From contig JAUWSZ010000149.1 of assembly GCA_030609865.1 (NCBI GenBank), positions 1-6,605 on the forward strand: DNA of 6,605 nucleotides, read 5' to 3'. Shown here piece after piece: positions 6,583-6,605 of the stretch. The notes under the pieces are model-generated. The model was not told where the DNA came from and did not search any database. It saw nothing but the letters and a program-made list of their open reading frames with translations. The number at the start of each line of letters is the position of its first letter. The first letter of the stretch is position 1. Source of the stretch: a bacterium. Its GTDB lineage: Bacteria; Desulfobacterota; DSWW01. The translations under genes were made by a program, and so were the position numbers.

Positions 6583-6605
6583 CCGAAGGGGTATATACTT
6601 GTTCA

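Noticed and set aside
6577..6597. Plus-strand promoter at the right edge (TTGACA followed by TATATA)
   Set aside because: The spacing is only 9 bases, far short of the usual 16-18, and the window ends before any gene can be seen.

Overview
The window reads as a piece of chromosome from a moderately GC-rich Gram-negative bacterium. Two predicted lipoproteins and a lipid A-type acyltransferase-like protein support a double-membrane cell. A proteobacterial or Desulfobacterota-like origin is my guess from the protein flavour; nothing in the window fixes the taxon.

Left part, plus strand: the 3' portion of an MscS-family mechanosensitive channel gene (positions 2-1711, beginning beyond the left edge) carries a long charged coiled-coil extension. 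It overlaps by ATGA a small lipoprotein gene of unknown function (1708-2124) that ends in a Trp-rich tail. The two look translationally coupled.

Right part, minus strand, converging on the first pair at about 2125-2145: transcription appears to start near 6304 and reads, in order, an AbiEi-type winged-helix regulator/antitoxin (6278-5694), an AbiEii-type nucleotidyltransferase toxin (5707-5036, overlapping the first gene by 14 bases), an alkylsulfatase-like metallo-beta-lactamase-fold lipoprotein (4992-3232) and a LpxL/HtrB-like acyltransferase (about 3189-2146). The gaps are 43 and 42 bases and no convincing terminator lies between these genes, so all four may share one transcript. The first two form a complete AbiE toxin-antitoxin / phage abortive-infection module. 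The last two act on amphiphilic or lipid substrates at the envelope, so their placement behind abiE may be a simple chance neighbourhood.

The most informative non-coding stretch is 6290-6339. A near-consensus -35 box with a TA-rich -10 precedes abiEi, and a perfect 8-bp inverted repeat with a 4-base spacer lies over the -10/start region. This is the expected layout for AbiEi autorepression. The last 270 bases hold only a weak 81-codon minus-strand reading frame and short inverted repeats that might mark an old mobile-element remnant.

I found no RNA gene, CRISPR array, complete insertion sequence or clearly new multi-gene system. The best leads are the abiE operator, the acyltransferase without the usual catalytic acid, and the alkylsulfatase-like protein with an altered metal ligand.
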